DNA of 6,667 nt. It comes from Gammaproteobacteria bacterium. Its GTDB lineage: Bacteria > Pseudomonadota > Gammaproteobacteria > Arenicellales > Arenicellaceae. The stretch is taken from positions 1 through 6,667 of the forward strand of contig JAUHZM010000171.1 in NCBI GenBank assembly GCA_030426005.1, read 5' to 3'. The translations under genes and the position numbers were made by a program. The notes below the pieces were generated by a model, which had not been told where the DNA came from, did not search any database, and was given only the letters and a program-made list of their open reading frames with translations. Below, in pieces: positions 1 through 6,032 of this stretch (positions within the stretch are counted from its first letter, which is position 1; every line of letters starts with the position of its first letter).

Positions 1-282
1 TATCGTGATAGTGCCCTCACTCTGGCCGCGCTCGCGGAGCATGTTGGTGTCAGCGTGCATCAGTTGTCTGAAACACTGAATCAGCAAGACGGTAAGAATT
101 TTAATCAGTTTATTAATGAATACCGCGTGGCTGAAGTGTGCGCGGAGCTCACGCAGTCCTCTGAGCGCAAGTTAATCGACCTAGCTCTGGATGCCGGGTT
201 CTCCTCCAAAAGCAGTTTTAACGCCATCTTCAAAAAAGTGACGGGTCTGACGCCAACCCAGTTCCGCACACAGCACGCATAA
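1..282 (+). CDS. AraC-family transcriptional regulator, C-terminal DNA-binding domain (5' partial)
   Basis: The reading frame is open from base 1 to a TAA at 280-282, giving 93 residues; the N-terminal part lies outside the window. The GTG at 55 is internal, because the first helix-turn-helix begins before it. Seen: a first HTH at about residues 6-27 of the fragment and a second at about 57-78, with the family hallmark GFSSKSSFNAIFKKVTGLTP followed by TQFR. This is the double-HTH module by which AraC/XylS proteins bind promoter DNA in the cytoplasm. The linker (LSETLNQQ..NFNQFINEYRV) resembles AraC regulators that carry an N-terminal multi-pass membrane domain; this is inference from family memory, since that half is not visible. 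The amidohydrolase starts 91 bp downstream on the same strand and is a plausible target or co-transcribed partner. The family call is secure; the sensed signal is unknown. Confidence 0.93.
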   Translation, partial: YRDSALTLAALAEHVGVSVHQLSETLNQQDGKNFNQFINEYRVAEVCAELTQSSERKLIDLALDAGFSSKSSFNAIFKKVTGLTPTQFRTQHA

Positions 283-373
283 GCTGCTACTTAGGTCCAA
301 TATTATAAACGTGGACGCGGTCGACTCGCTGGAATGCTGTACTTGAGCCATCAATAACGGATGGAACTCAATC

Positions 374-1903
374 ATGCTTAAAACAATTTTTCTCTGGCTT
401 TTCGGCCTCGTGGTGGCACTCATAATCTTAGCCTTGGGTGGTCTGCTCTGGTTCACAAATGGTGTTGACGCCATCTACGGTGCGCATACCGAGGAGGTCG
501 ATCATACCGCCTTCGCATCACCTCAGGAGCGAATCGCGATAAGCAATGTGAATGTGCTGTCTGAAGACGGACATTCCATGTTGGCGAATCGCACCGTGGT
601 GGTGGATGGCGGTCACATAGTTTCAATCACACAAGGCGGCGTAGCCCCACACGACGCAAGACAGATCAACGGTGAAGGCAAGTATCTGATCCCAGGCCTG
701 GTCGACTCACATATGCACCTGTTGAAGAGCCCTAATGATTTGTTGTTGTATGTGGCCAATGGTGTCACCCATGTCCGGGATCTGGGCGGACCCAAAAAAC
801 GCTTGAGTCTGCGTGCCGAGATCGAGCAGGGTGATCGAATTGGTCCCAAATTATTCGTATCCTCACCACCCATTAATACTAAAGACCTGCTGGAAGGAGC
901 ATTCTTTGAGTTGATCTCGTTTCATAAGACGACGCGCAGTGTTGAACAAGCTGAGCGACTGGTAAAAAAGTATGCCGAGCAAGGCTATGACGCGATTAAA
1001 ACCTACCATCTGGACATGCCAAGTTACCGAGCGGTGAACAAACTGGCAGCCGAACTCGACGTGCCGACGACGGGTCATTTTCCGTTGACCATGGAGTTAA
1101 GCGAACTCGCCGTGACCCAACAAAATGAGGTCGCGCATCTTGAGGAAATAGTGCGTGTGTTGATTCGCGAGTTTGGTTCCATTCATGAGCAAGGCAGCGA
1201 CGCGTTCTTCGCGCACGTCGAAGCCCGCAGTGATGCCATTATTGATGATTTGTTGGCGAACGACATCACGGTCAATTCGGTCCTGTGGTTTATGGAAAAC
1301 ATTCATGATCAATTCGGTGATCTGGAGGCCGCGTTGAAAGACGTGGCGATTGAGTACGCGAACCCAGGTTTGGTGGAAGGCACACAAGATTCGGATCAAT
1401 ACAAAGTGGGCTGGTTGCCGGGTTACAACCAATTTGAGGCGGAGACAGATCCAGATACAGCCGCATACCAAAAGAGTGATGAGTTCTGGCGTGCCAGAGA
1501 AACCGCGCACCACATTTTATTGCGTGCTATGGTTCGCCGCGGTGTCAAGATCGTTGCCGGCACAGACTCAGGCGGCAACTTAGTGGTGCCCGGGTTCTCT
1601 CTGCACGATGAGTTGGCCTCTTTACAGCGCGGCGGTATGAGTACAAGTCAGGCGCTGGCGTCGGCCACGCGTGTGCCTGCTGAGTTGATGCGCAGTAATG
1701 CAGGTCGGGTAGTCGCAGGTCGGCGTGCAGACCTCGTGTTGCTAAACAAGAACCCATTGGTAGCGATCGAAAACACCAAAACGATTGAGTCGGTGATTCT
1801 AAATGGACGCGTTTTTACGCGTGAGCAGTTGGACGCCATGCTGGCGGCGGTCGTCAAGGCCAACGACAACAGTCGCAAGATCAATATTGATCAATACCGG
1901 TAG
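374..1903 (+). CDS. Membrane-anchored amidohydrolase, imidazolonepropionase/Xaa-Pro dipeptidase-like (COG1228 type)
   Basis: A 509-residue metal-dependent hydrolase. Residues 5-27 form one hydrophobic helix with no lipobox cysteine, so it is read as a signal anchor or uncleaved signal that places the enzyme in the periplasm. A small beta domain follows (about 52-108), then the TIM-barrel. Visible metal and catalytic residues are H113 and H115 (DSHMH), K209 (YDAIKT, the usual carboxylated bridging lysine), H235 (TTGHFP), H255 (VAHLEE) and D398 (VAGTDSGG). H411/E413 and the C-terminal G(R)ADLVLL strand are also typical of the family. Relatives cleave Xaa-Pro or Xaa-Arg/Lys dipeptides or cyclic amides, so the substrate cannot be fixed. 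The stretch between H255 and D398 (about 143 residues) seems longer than usual and is acidic around 335-370. The ATG at 374 has only a weak GGA about 8 nt upstream, but the signal helix starts directly at it. The gene may be controlled by the upstream AraC regulator. Confidence 0.9.
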   Translation: MLKTIFLWLFGLVVALIILALGGLLWFTNGVDAIYGAHTEEVDHTAFASPQERIAISNVNVLSEDGHSMLANRTVVVDGGHIVSITQGGVAPHDARQINGEGKYLIPGLVDSHMHLLKSPNDLLLYVANGVTHVRDLGGPKKRLSLRAEIEQGDRIGPKLFVSSPPINTKDLLEGAFFELISFHKTTRSVEQAERLVKKYAEQGYDAIKTYHLDMPSYRAVNKLAAELDVPTTGHFPLTMELSELAVTQQNEVAHLEEIVRVLIREFGSIHEQGSDAFFAHVEARSDAIIDDLLANDITVNSVLWFMENIHDQFGDLEAALKDVAIEYANPGLVEGTQDSDQYKVGWLPGYNQFEAETDPDTAAYQKSDEFWRARETAHHILLRAMVRRGVKIVAGTDSGGNLVVPGFSLHDELASLQRGGMSTSQALASATRVPAELMRSNAGRVVAGRRADLVLLNKNPLVAIENTKTIESVILNGRVFTREQLDAMLAAVVKANDNSRKINIDQYR

Positions 1904-1920
1904 CTGGAAGTCGGGCGGAA

Positions 1921-1968
1921 ATAGGTTGCTACCTTCGGACAATCCTTGGAGCAGGGGTAGCAACCTAT
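1921..1968. repeat. Perfect 13-bp inverted repeat (hairpin) after the amidohydrolase gene
   Basis: The left arm ataggttgctacc (1921-1933) is exactly complementary to ggtagcaacctat (1956-1968), with a 22-nt loop; two further G-T wobble pairs could extend the stem inward. It begins 17 bp after the amidohydrolase stop. No T-run follows on either strand, so it does not look like a standard intrinsic terminator. It could be an mRNA 3'-end stabilising hairpin, a copy of a dispersed palindromic repeat, or a protein binding site. The repeat itself is certain; its role is not. Confidence 0.8.
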
Positions 1969-2107
1969 AACCCGAATGCGGTCTCTTATGGTGGGGCCAC
2001 ACTCAACGACAGAGTTGTTCTCCTTGAACCATCAGCAATTACTTACTGAAGACACTTCCAGGTGTCCCTGTCGAGATAAATAGTATCGAGGCAAGCTCGC
2101 GTGCGCC

Positions 2108-2128
2108 TCACCCGAGCAGGTGATTTTT
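2108..2128 (+). terminator. Weak intrinsic terminator candidate, plus strand
   Basis: Stem tcacc (2108-2112) pairs with ggtga (2119-2123) around a 6-nt loop and is followed at once by five T (2124-2128). It could stop readthrough from the amidohydrolase before it runs antisense into folE. The stem has only 5 bp and the gene ends about 200 bp earlier, so the call is tentative. On the minus strand no T-run follows the stem, so it would not serve folE. Confidence 0.3.
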
Positions 2129-2143
2129 ACCAATTGTTTAAAA

Positions 2144-2686
2144 TTAGCCGTGAATCAGCGATAAGAACTCAGAGCGGGTTGATTGGTTGGTGCGAAAAAT
2201 ACCCAGCATCGACGAGGTCTTCATCGAGGAATTTTGTTTTTCAACGCCGCGCATCATCATGCACATATGTTTCGCTTCAATCACCACAGCCACACCTTCG
2301 GCTTCAGTAACCTGCTGGATGGTCTCCGCAATCTCAGTGGTTAACTGTTCCTGGATCTGCATGCGGCGAGCGTACATATCAACGATACGTGCTATTTTAG
2401 ACAGCCCTAGCACTTTGCCGTTCGGAATATACGCCACGTGTGCACGCCCAATAAACGGCAGCAAATGATGTTCGCACATGGAATACAATTCGATGTCCTT
2501 CACAATCACCATTTCACGAGAGTCGGAAGGGAATAGGGCATTGTTGATCACCTCGTCCAGCTTTTGTTCGTAGCCACGGGTCAGGAACTTCATGGCCTTG
2601 GCGGCACGTTTTGGCGTGTCAACCAGTCCCGGCCGTGTTAGGTCTTCGCCGCAGGCTTCGATAATTTTTTTGTAGGCTTCTTCCAT
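2144..2686 (-). CDS. folE: GTP cyclohydrolase I (FolE)
   Basis: A 180-residue cytoplasmic enzyme that converts GTP to 7,8-dihydroneopterin triphosphate and formate, the entry step to tetrahydrofolate and other pterins. Seen: the N-terminal signature RPGLVDTPKRAAKA (18-31), the zinc/catalytic block MCEHHLLPF with C71 and H74 as zinc ligands and H73 as the expected catalytic histidine, GLSKIARIVDMYARR (94-108), QEQLT (112-116), and the third zinc ligand C142 in MCMMMRGV. All key residues are present, so it is the zinc-dependent type I enzyme, not the FolE2 family. It is shorter than the 222-residue E. coli protein, missing much of the N-terminal helical extension, like the shorter forms of other bacteria. 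The start is well fixed: an in-frame TAA lies six codons upstream (2702-2704) and GAGA (2693-2696) sits 6 nt before the ATG. It is divergent from the exporter gene and has no operon partner in view. Confidence 0.97.
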   Translation of the reverse strand: MEEAYKKIIEACGEDLTRPGLVDTPKRAAKAMKFLTRGYEQKLDEVINNALFPSDSREMVIVKDIELYSMCEHHLLPFIGRAHVAYIPNGKVLGLSKIARIVDMYARRMQIQEQLTTEIAETIQQVTEAEGVAVVIEAKHMCMMMRGVEKQNSSMKTSSMLGIFRTNQSTRSEFLSLIHG

Positions 2687-2722
2687 TTTATTTCTCGATG
2701 GTTAATTGGGTGTTTCCGCTGG

Positions 2723-2775
2723 ATCGGATTATGCCGTAATCAGAGTGTGGATAAAGTTAAAATATTTAATCCGAT
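2723..2775. repeat. 9-bp inverted repeat in the divergent folE/exporter promoter region
   Basis: Arm atcggatta (2723-2731) is the exact reverse complement of taatccgat (2767-2775), with centres 44 bp apart, close to four helical turns. A third partial copy, taatc, lies at 2737-2741 and forms a gatta-N5-taatc half-palindrome with the left arm. The arms overlap the candidate folE -10 and touch the candidate exporter -35, which suits a shared operator for a repressor binding both sites. The repeat is seen directly; the operator role is inference. Confidence 0.45.
2728..2733 (-). promoter_or_regulatory. Candidate -10 element for folE
   Basis: On the minus strand this reads CATAAT, a 5/6 match to TATAAT, about 42 nt before the folE ATG. 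The hexamer 17 nt further upstream is a poor -35 match, so the promoter would be weak or activator-dependent. It overlaps the left arm of the 9-bp inverted repeat. Confidence 0.35.
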
Positions 2776-2801
2776 TGGCTTTGTCGACATGACTTTATGA
2801 T
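2775..2801 (+). promoter_or_regulatory. Candidate sigma-70 promoter for the exporter operon
   Basis: TTGGCT (2775-2780, 4/6 match to TTGACA) and TATGAT (2796-2801, 5/6 match to TATAAT) are separated by 15 bp, slightly short of the optimum. Transcription would start near 2808 and give a leader of roughly 38 nt to the ATG at 2846. It is the best match between folE and the exporter. Confidence 0.4.
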
Positions 2802-2845
2802 ATCTTGCGGAGTTCACGGAGAATACTGCCCTGCCCAAAAACACG

Positions 2846-5182
2846 ATGGAACAAAAATTGACTGAGTTTTTGCTGCGTTGGCGACATTGGCTCGCCATTC
2901 TCAGCGTGTTGCTAACCGCTGTACTTGGATTCGGCGCTCGTGATTTATTTCTCGAGTCTGATTACAAAATTTATTTTGAAGAGGATGAGCCGCAACTTGT
3001 CGCGCACGAAGCAATCCAAGATACCTATACCAGTACCGACAACTTAGCTATTTTACTGCGTCCCAAGGAAGGCGATCTATTTAACCCGCGAAGCCTGACC
3101 GCGATTTATGAACTGACTGAACACGCATGGCAAACGCCATTCGTAATGCGGGTCGACTCCATCACCAATTTCCAGCACACCGAAGCCGATGGCGACGATT
3201 TGCTGGTAGAAGACCTGGTGCTGGATCCGGCCGATCTCGACGACGCTAAAATTGCCAAGGTAAAGCGCATTGCCCTGAGTGAGAAGCAGTTGGTCAATCG
3301 CATGGTGTCGGCGGATGGCAAAACCGCACTGGTAAATATCAACTTGGAGTTGCCGCCAGAAGTCGATAAAACAGCAGACCTAGAAACGCAAAAGGCACAA
3401 CGCGCTGAGCGTGATGCCTCGCATCCAGAGATAGTAGAATTCGGACGTGCAGCGGTACGCGATTTTCAATCCCGCTACCCAGAGCTGGAAATGCACATTG
3501 CCGGCGTGTCGATGATTACCAATTCGTTTAATGAGTCGGCGCAACGCGATGCATCTTCATTAGTGCCATTGATGTATCTGGTGATTATGCTGTTGCTGAT
3601 CTTCTTTTTCCGCTCAGTCGGGAGCGTGGTGGCCACCCTGTTGGTAATCGCCTGCGCCAGCATCGCGGCGGTCGGCAGCGCTGGCTGGATTGGCTACCCA
3701 ATCAATACCGTTAACGTAATGACCCCAACCATCGTGTTGACCATCGCTGTCTGCGACGCGGTCCATTTACTGTCAGTCTACTTACGCGGTTTAGGTGAGA
3801 AGATGACGCCCGTAGAGGCCATGGCCGAGAGTCTGCGGCTTAATTTGCAACCGATCATACTCACCAGTATCACCACAGCGGTGGGCTTTCTCACCTTGAA
3901 CTTTTCGATCTCGCCGCCCTTCGTTGAGCTGGGCAATATGACGGCGATTGGCGTGATGTGGGCCATGGTACTTACCTTTACCTTGCTGCCTGCCGTGGTG
4001 ATGCTGATAACGCGCAAGGGCAAGATGGTGGCAGATAAACAGCGTTGGATGACGCGCTACGCACATTGGGTGGTGGCGAATCGGCATAAAGCACTGATCG
4101 TGAGTGTGCTGAGTGCTGCGCTACTGATCTCCTTTTTGCCACGTAACCAATTGGATGACGACCCTATTGCATACTTTCAACGCGGCGTGCCGTTTCGAGA
4201 GTCGATGGAGTTTTCCATTAAGTACTTGCCGGGCGTAAAAGACATCAACTTTACCTTGGATTGTGGGGCAGCCTCCTGTGTCAGCGACCCGGGCTTTCTC
4301 ACCACGCTCGACGAGTTTAGTCGCTTTCTGGAAGCGCAGCCATACGTAGTGCATGTTGGCTCCTATGTGGATGTAATCAAACGTCTGAATCGCAGTATGA
4401 ATGGTGACGATCCAGCCTACTACGCTATTCCAGAGCGCGCCGATCTGGCGGCGCAGTACAATCTCATGTACGAAATGTCGCTGCCCTATGGCCTAGACCT
4501 AAATAATCAGCTCAACCTCGACAAGTCCGCCACCAAGGTCAGCGTGATGACGCAGAAAATGACCAACCTGGAGCTGATCGACCTGGCAGAACGCTCGCAC
4601 CAGTGGCTGAAAACAAATTATCAGCCATCAGTGGAGCCTGGTTCCAGTGTGAGTTTAATGTTCGCGCATATCGGTGCCAATAACATCCGTTCCATGTTAT
4701 GGGGCGGCCTGTTTGCGATTATTGGTGTTACCATCACGATTCTGATTGCCTTGCGCTCATTTCGGTACGCCCTGATCAGTATGATTCCCAATGCGATTCC
4801 AGCGTTTATGGCATTTGGCTTATGGGGGCTGTTCATTGGTCAGGTGTATATGGTAGTGGCCGCGGTGTTCAGTATTTCGCTGGGTATTTTGGTGGATGAC
4901 ACGGTGCATTTTATTTCCAAGTATCGGCGCGCTCGACAGATCAAGGGCTTGAGTCCAGAAGCCGCGATCCACTATGCATTTGAAAATGTCGGCTCAGCCT
5001 TGATTGTGACGACGGTGGTACTGGCTTTTGGCTTTGGGGTGTTGGCCACCTCGGACTTTAACCTGAACGCGATGTCAGGGTCGCTGACTGCCATTACGAT
5101 TATCATTGCACTGATATTTGATTTTTTGATTTTGCCGCCGATCTTAATGTTATTCGACCGTGAGCCGACAACACCAAGCTGA
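2846..5182 (+). CDS. RND-superfamily exporter, MMPL/COG1033 type
   Basis: A 778-residue inner-membrane transporter, expected to be driven by the proton gradient. The topology is the duplicated RND plan: helix 1 at about 14-30, a large periplasmic loop (31-235), helices 2-6 (about 236-388), helix 7 (414-430), a second loop (431-615) and helices 8-12 (616-769). Each half has the charged proton-relay-like motif in its fourth helix: CDAVH (D304, H307) and VDDTVHF (D684, D685, H688). The length is well below the roughly 1000-residue HAE1 drug pumps and fits the smaller MMPL/HAE3 group, which often moves lipids or other hydrophobic molecules; no membrane-fusion or outer-membrane partner is nearby. 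C473 and C478 in loop 2 could form a disulfide. The ATG at 2846 has no close Shine-Dalgarno sequence; GGAG at 2818-2821 would better fit an in-frame CTG at 2831, adding five residues. A crotonase gene follows after 31 nt. Substrate unknown. Confidence 0.92.
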   Translation: MEQKLTEFLLRWRHWLAILSVLLTAVLGFGARDLFLESDYKIYFEEDEPQLVAHEAIQDTYTSTDNLAILLRPKEGDLFNPRSLTAIYELTEHAWQTPFVMRVDSITNFQHTEADGDDLLVEDLVLDPADLDDAKIAKVKRIALSEKQLVNRMVSADGKTALVNINLELPPEVDKTADLETQKAQRAERDASHPEIVEFGRAAVRDFQSRYPELEMHIAGVSMITNSFNESAQRDASSLVPLMYLVIMLLLIFFFRSVGSVVATLLVIACASIAAVGSAGWIGYPINTVNVMTPTIVLTIAVCDAVHLLSVYLRGLGEKMTPVEAMAESLRLNLQPIILTSITTAVGFLTLNFSISPPFVELGNMTAIGVMWAMVLTFTLLPAVVMLITRKGKMVADKQRWMTRYAHWVVANRHKALIVSVLSAALLISFLPRNQLDDDPIAYFQRGVPFRESMEFSIKYLPGVKDINFTLDCGAASCVSDPGFLTTLDEFSRFLEAQPYVVHVGSYVDVIKRLNRSMNGDDPAYYAIPERADLAAQYNLMYEMSLPYGLDLNNQLNLDKSATKVSVMTQKMTNLELIDLAERSHQWLKTNYQPSVEPGSSVSLMFAHIGANNIRSMLWGGLFAIIGVTITILIALRSFRYALISMIPNAIPAFMAFGLWGLFIGQVYMVVAAVFSISLGILVDDTVHFISKYRRARQIKGLSPEAAIHYAFENVGSALIVTTVVLAFGFGVLATSDFNLNAMSGSLTAITIIIALIFDFLILPPILMLFDREPTTPS

Positions 5183-5200
5183 CGGCAGGCTCCATTACAC

Positions 5201-5206
5201 GAGAAG
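5201..5206 (+). promoter_or_regulatory. Ribosome binding site deciding the crotonase start
   Basis: GAGAAG lies 7 nt before the ATG at 5214 but only 1 nt before the ATG at 5208. This favours 5214 as the start. A GTG at 5160 in the same frame lies inside the exporter gene and would add residues unlike the family. Confidence 0.6.
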
Positions 5207-5213
5207 TATGATT

Positions 5214-6032
5214 ATGATAAATGACCGAATTAGTTTAGATGTTGAAGACCACATAGCCCACGTGCAGTTAAGCCGTCCAGAAAAAATGAACGCGCTTGAT
5301 CCAGAAATGTTTGCGGCGATCCCTAAGCTTGAAGAGGCGTTGCGCGCTGACAAATCAATTCGCGTGGTGGTGCTGTCAGGCGCTGGGGATAACTTCTGTG
5401 CGGGTCTAGATAAATCTAATTTCAGCGCAATGTTGTCGCCGCAGTCAGACGACGCACCACAAACGGCGACCGCAGGCGGACTATCTAAGCGAACCCATGG
5501 TATTGCGAATGCGCCACAGTACGCCGCCTGGATGTGGCGAAAGCTGCCCATGCCGGTGATCGCTGCGATTGATGGTGTGGCCTTGGGTGGCGGCCTCCAA
5601 ATTGCGCTGGGTGCGGATTTTCGCTATGCCAGTGCGAGCAGTCGTTATTCCATTTTGGAGCTTAAGTGGGGCATCGTGCCCGATATGAGCAGCACGCAAA
5701 TAATGCGGCATATGGTACGCGACGACATCATTCGTGAACTGACGTATACGGCAAAAATCTTTTCTGCCGAGCAAGCCAAAGAGTGGGGCTTTGTCACTGA
5801 GATTGTCGACGATCCAGTGGCCCATGCCATGGCTGTAGCGGCACAAATTGTGGACAAAAATCCCGACGCCATTCGAGCTTCTAAGCAAATTATTGATCGC
5901 AGTTATTATCAGTCTGAAGCCGAAGGCCTACTCACGGAATCTGCGGCACAGGACGAAATTATCGGCACGCCGAATCAAATCGAAGCAGTGATGGCGGCCA
6001 TGCAGAACCGCAAACCGTCGTTTACTGATTAG
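5214..6032 (+). CDS. Enoyl-CoA hydratase/isomerase family protein (crotonase fold)
   Basis: A 272-residue cytoplasmic acyl-CoA enzyme, counted from the ATG at 5214 chosen by its Shine-Dalgarno sequence; the ATG at 5208 is the alternative. Seen: the N-terminal strand and RPEKMNALDPEMF (21-33), the first oxyanion-hole block GAGDNFCAGLD (56-66), the second block DGVALGGGLQIALGADFRYA (120-139), LELKWGIVPDMSST (148-161), and the C-terminal helical part with the SAEQAKEWGFVTEIVD block (184-199). The first catalytic glutamate of classical hydratases (GGGxE) is Q129 here, while E149 is kept and D157 sits where dienoyl-CoA isomerases have a second acid. It may therefore be an isomerase rather than a true hydratase; the exact reaction cannot be set. 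It lies 31 nt after the exporter on the same strand with no terminator between, so co-transcription is likely. Its last 11 bp overlap the convergent hydrolase gene. Confidence 0.92.
   Translation: MINDRISLDVEDHIAHVQLSRPEKMNALDPEMFAAIPKLEEALRADKSIRVVVLSGAGDNFCAGLDKSNFSAMLSPQSDDAPQTATAGGLSKRTHGIANAPQYAAWMWRKLPMPVIAAIDGVALGGGLQIALGADFRYASASSRYSILELKWGIVPDMSSTQIMRHMVRDDIIRELTYTAKIFSAEQAKEWGFVTEIVDDPVAHAMAVAAQIVDKNPDAIRASKQIIDRSYYQSEAEGLLTESAAQDEIIGTPNQIEAVMAAMQNRKPSFTD

Larger units (their letters stand above)
1904..2143. other. Intergenic region between convergent amidohydrolase and folE
   Basis: This 240-bp stretch lies between two genes that point at each other. Apart from the 13-bp inverted repeat and a weak terminator-like hairpin, nothing coding is convincing. 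A 31-codon frame (ATG 1988 to TAG 2083) has no Shine-Dalgarno sequence and no recognisable product. Several 5-6 bp chance hairpins are present (for example gacac 2051-2055 with gtgtc 2062-2066). Confidence 0.6.

Noticed and set aside
295..316. 5-bp inverted repeat gtcca/tggac around an AT-rich core upstream of the amidohydrolase
   Set aside because: Too short to separate from chance, and no convincing -35 element accompanies the TATTAT at 301-306.
1097..1513. 138-codon minus-strand frame inside the amidohydrolase gene
   Set aside because: It lies wholly antisense to a well-supported gene, with no recognisable domain or start signal.
1921..1968. Integron attC site or insertion-sequence end
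   Set aside because: No proper core sites (RYYYAAC/GTTRRRY), no flanking target duplication and no integrase or transposase nearby.
1988..2083. Small 31-codon frame in the amidohydrolase-folE gap
   Set aside because: No Shine-Dalgarno sequence, no hydrophobic or conserved pattern, and a length expected by chance.
5160..5213. GTG at 5160 as the start of the crotonase
   Set aside because: It overlaps the exporter gene and adds residues with no family similarity; the ATG at 5214 has a properly spaced GAGAAG.
5481..5888. 135-codon minus-strand frame inside the crotonase gene
   Set aside because: Antisense to a gene with clear motifs; the composition looks like a frame shadow.
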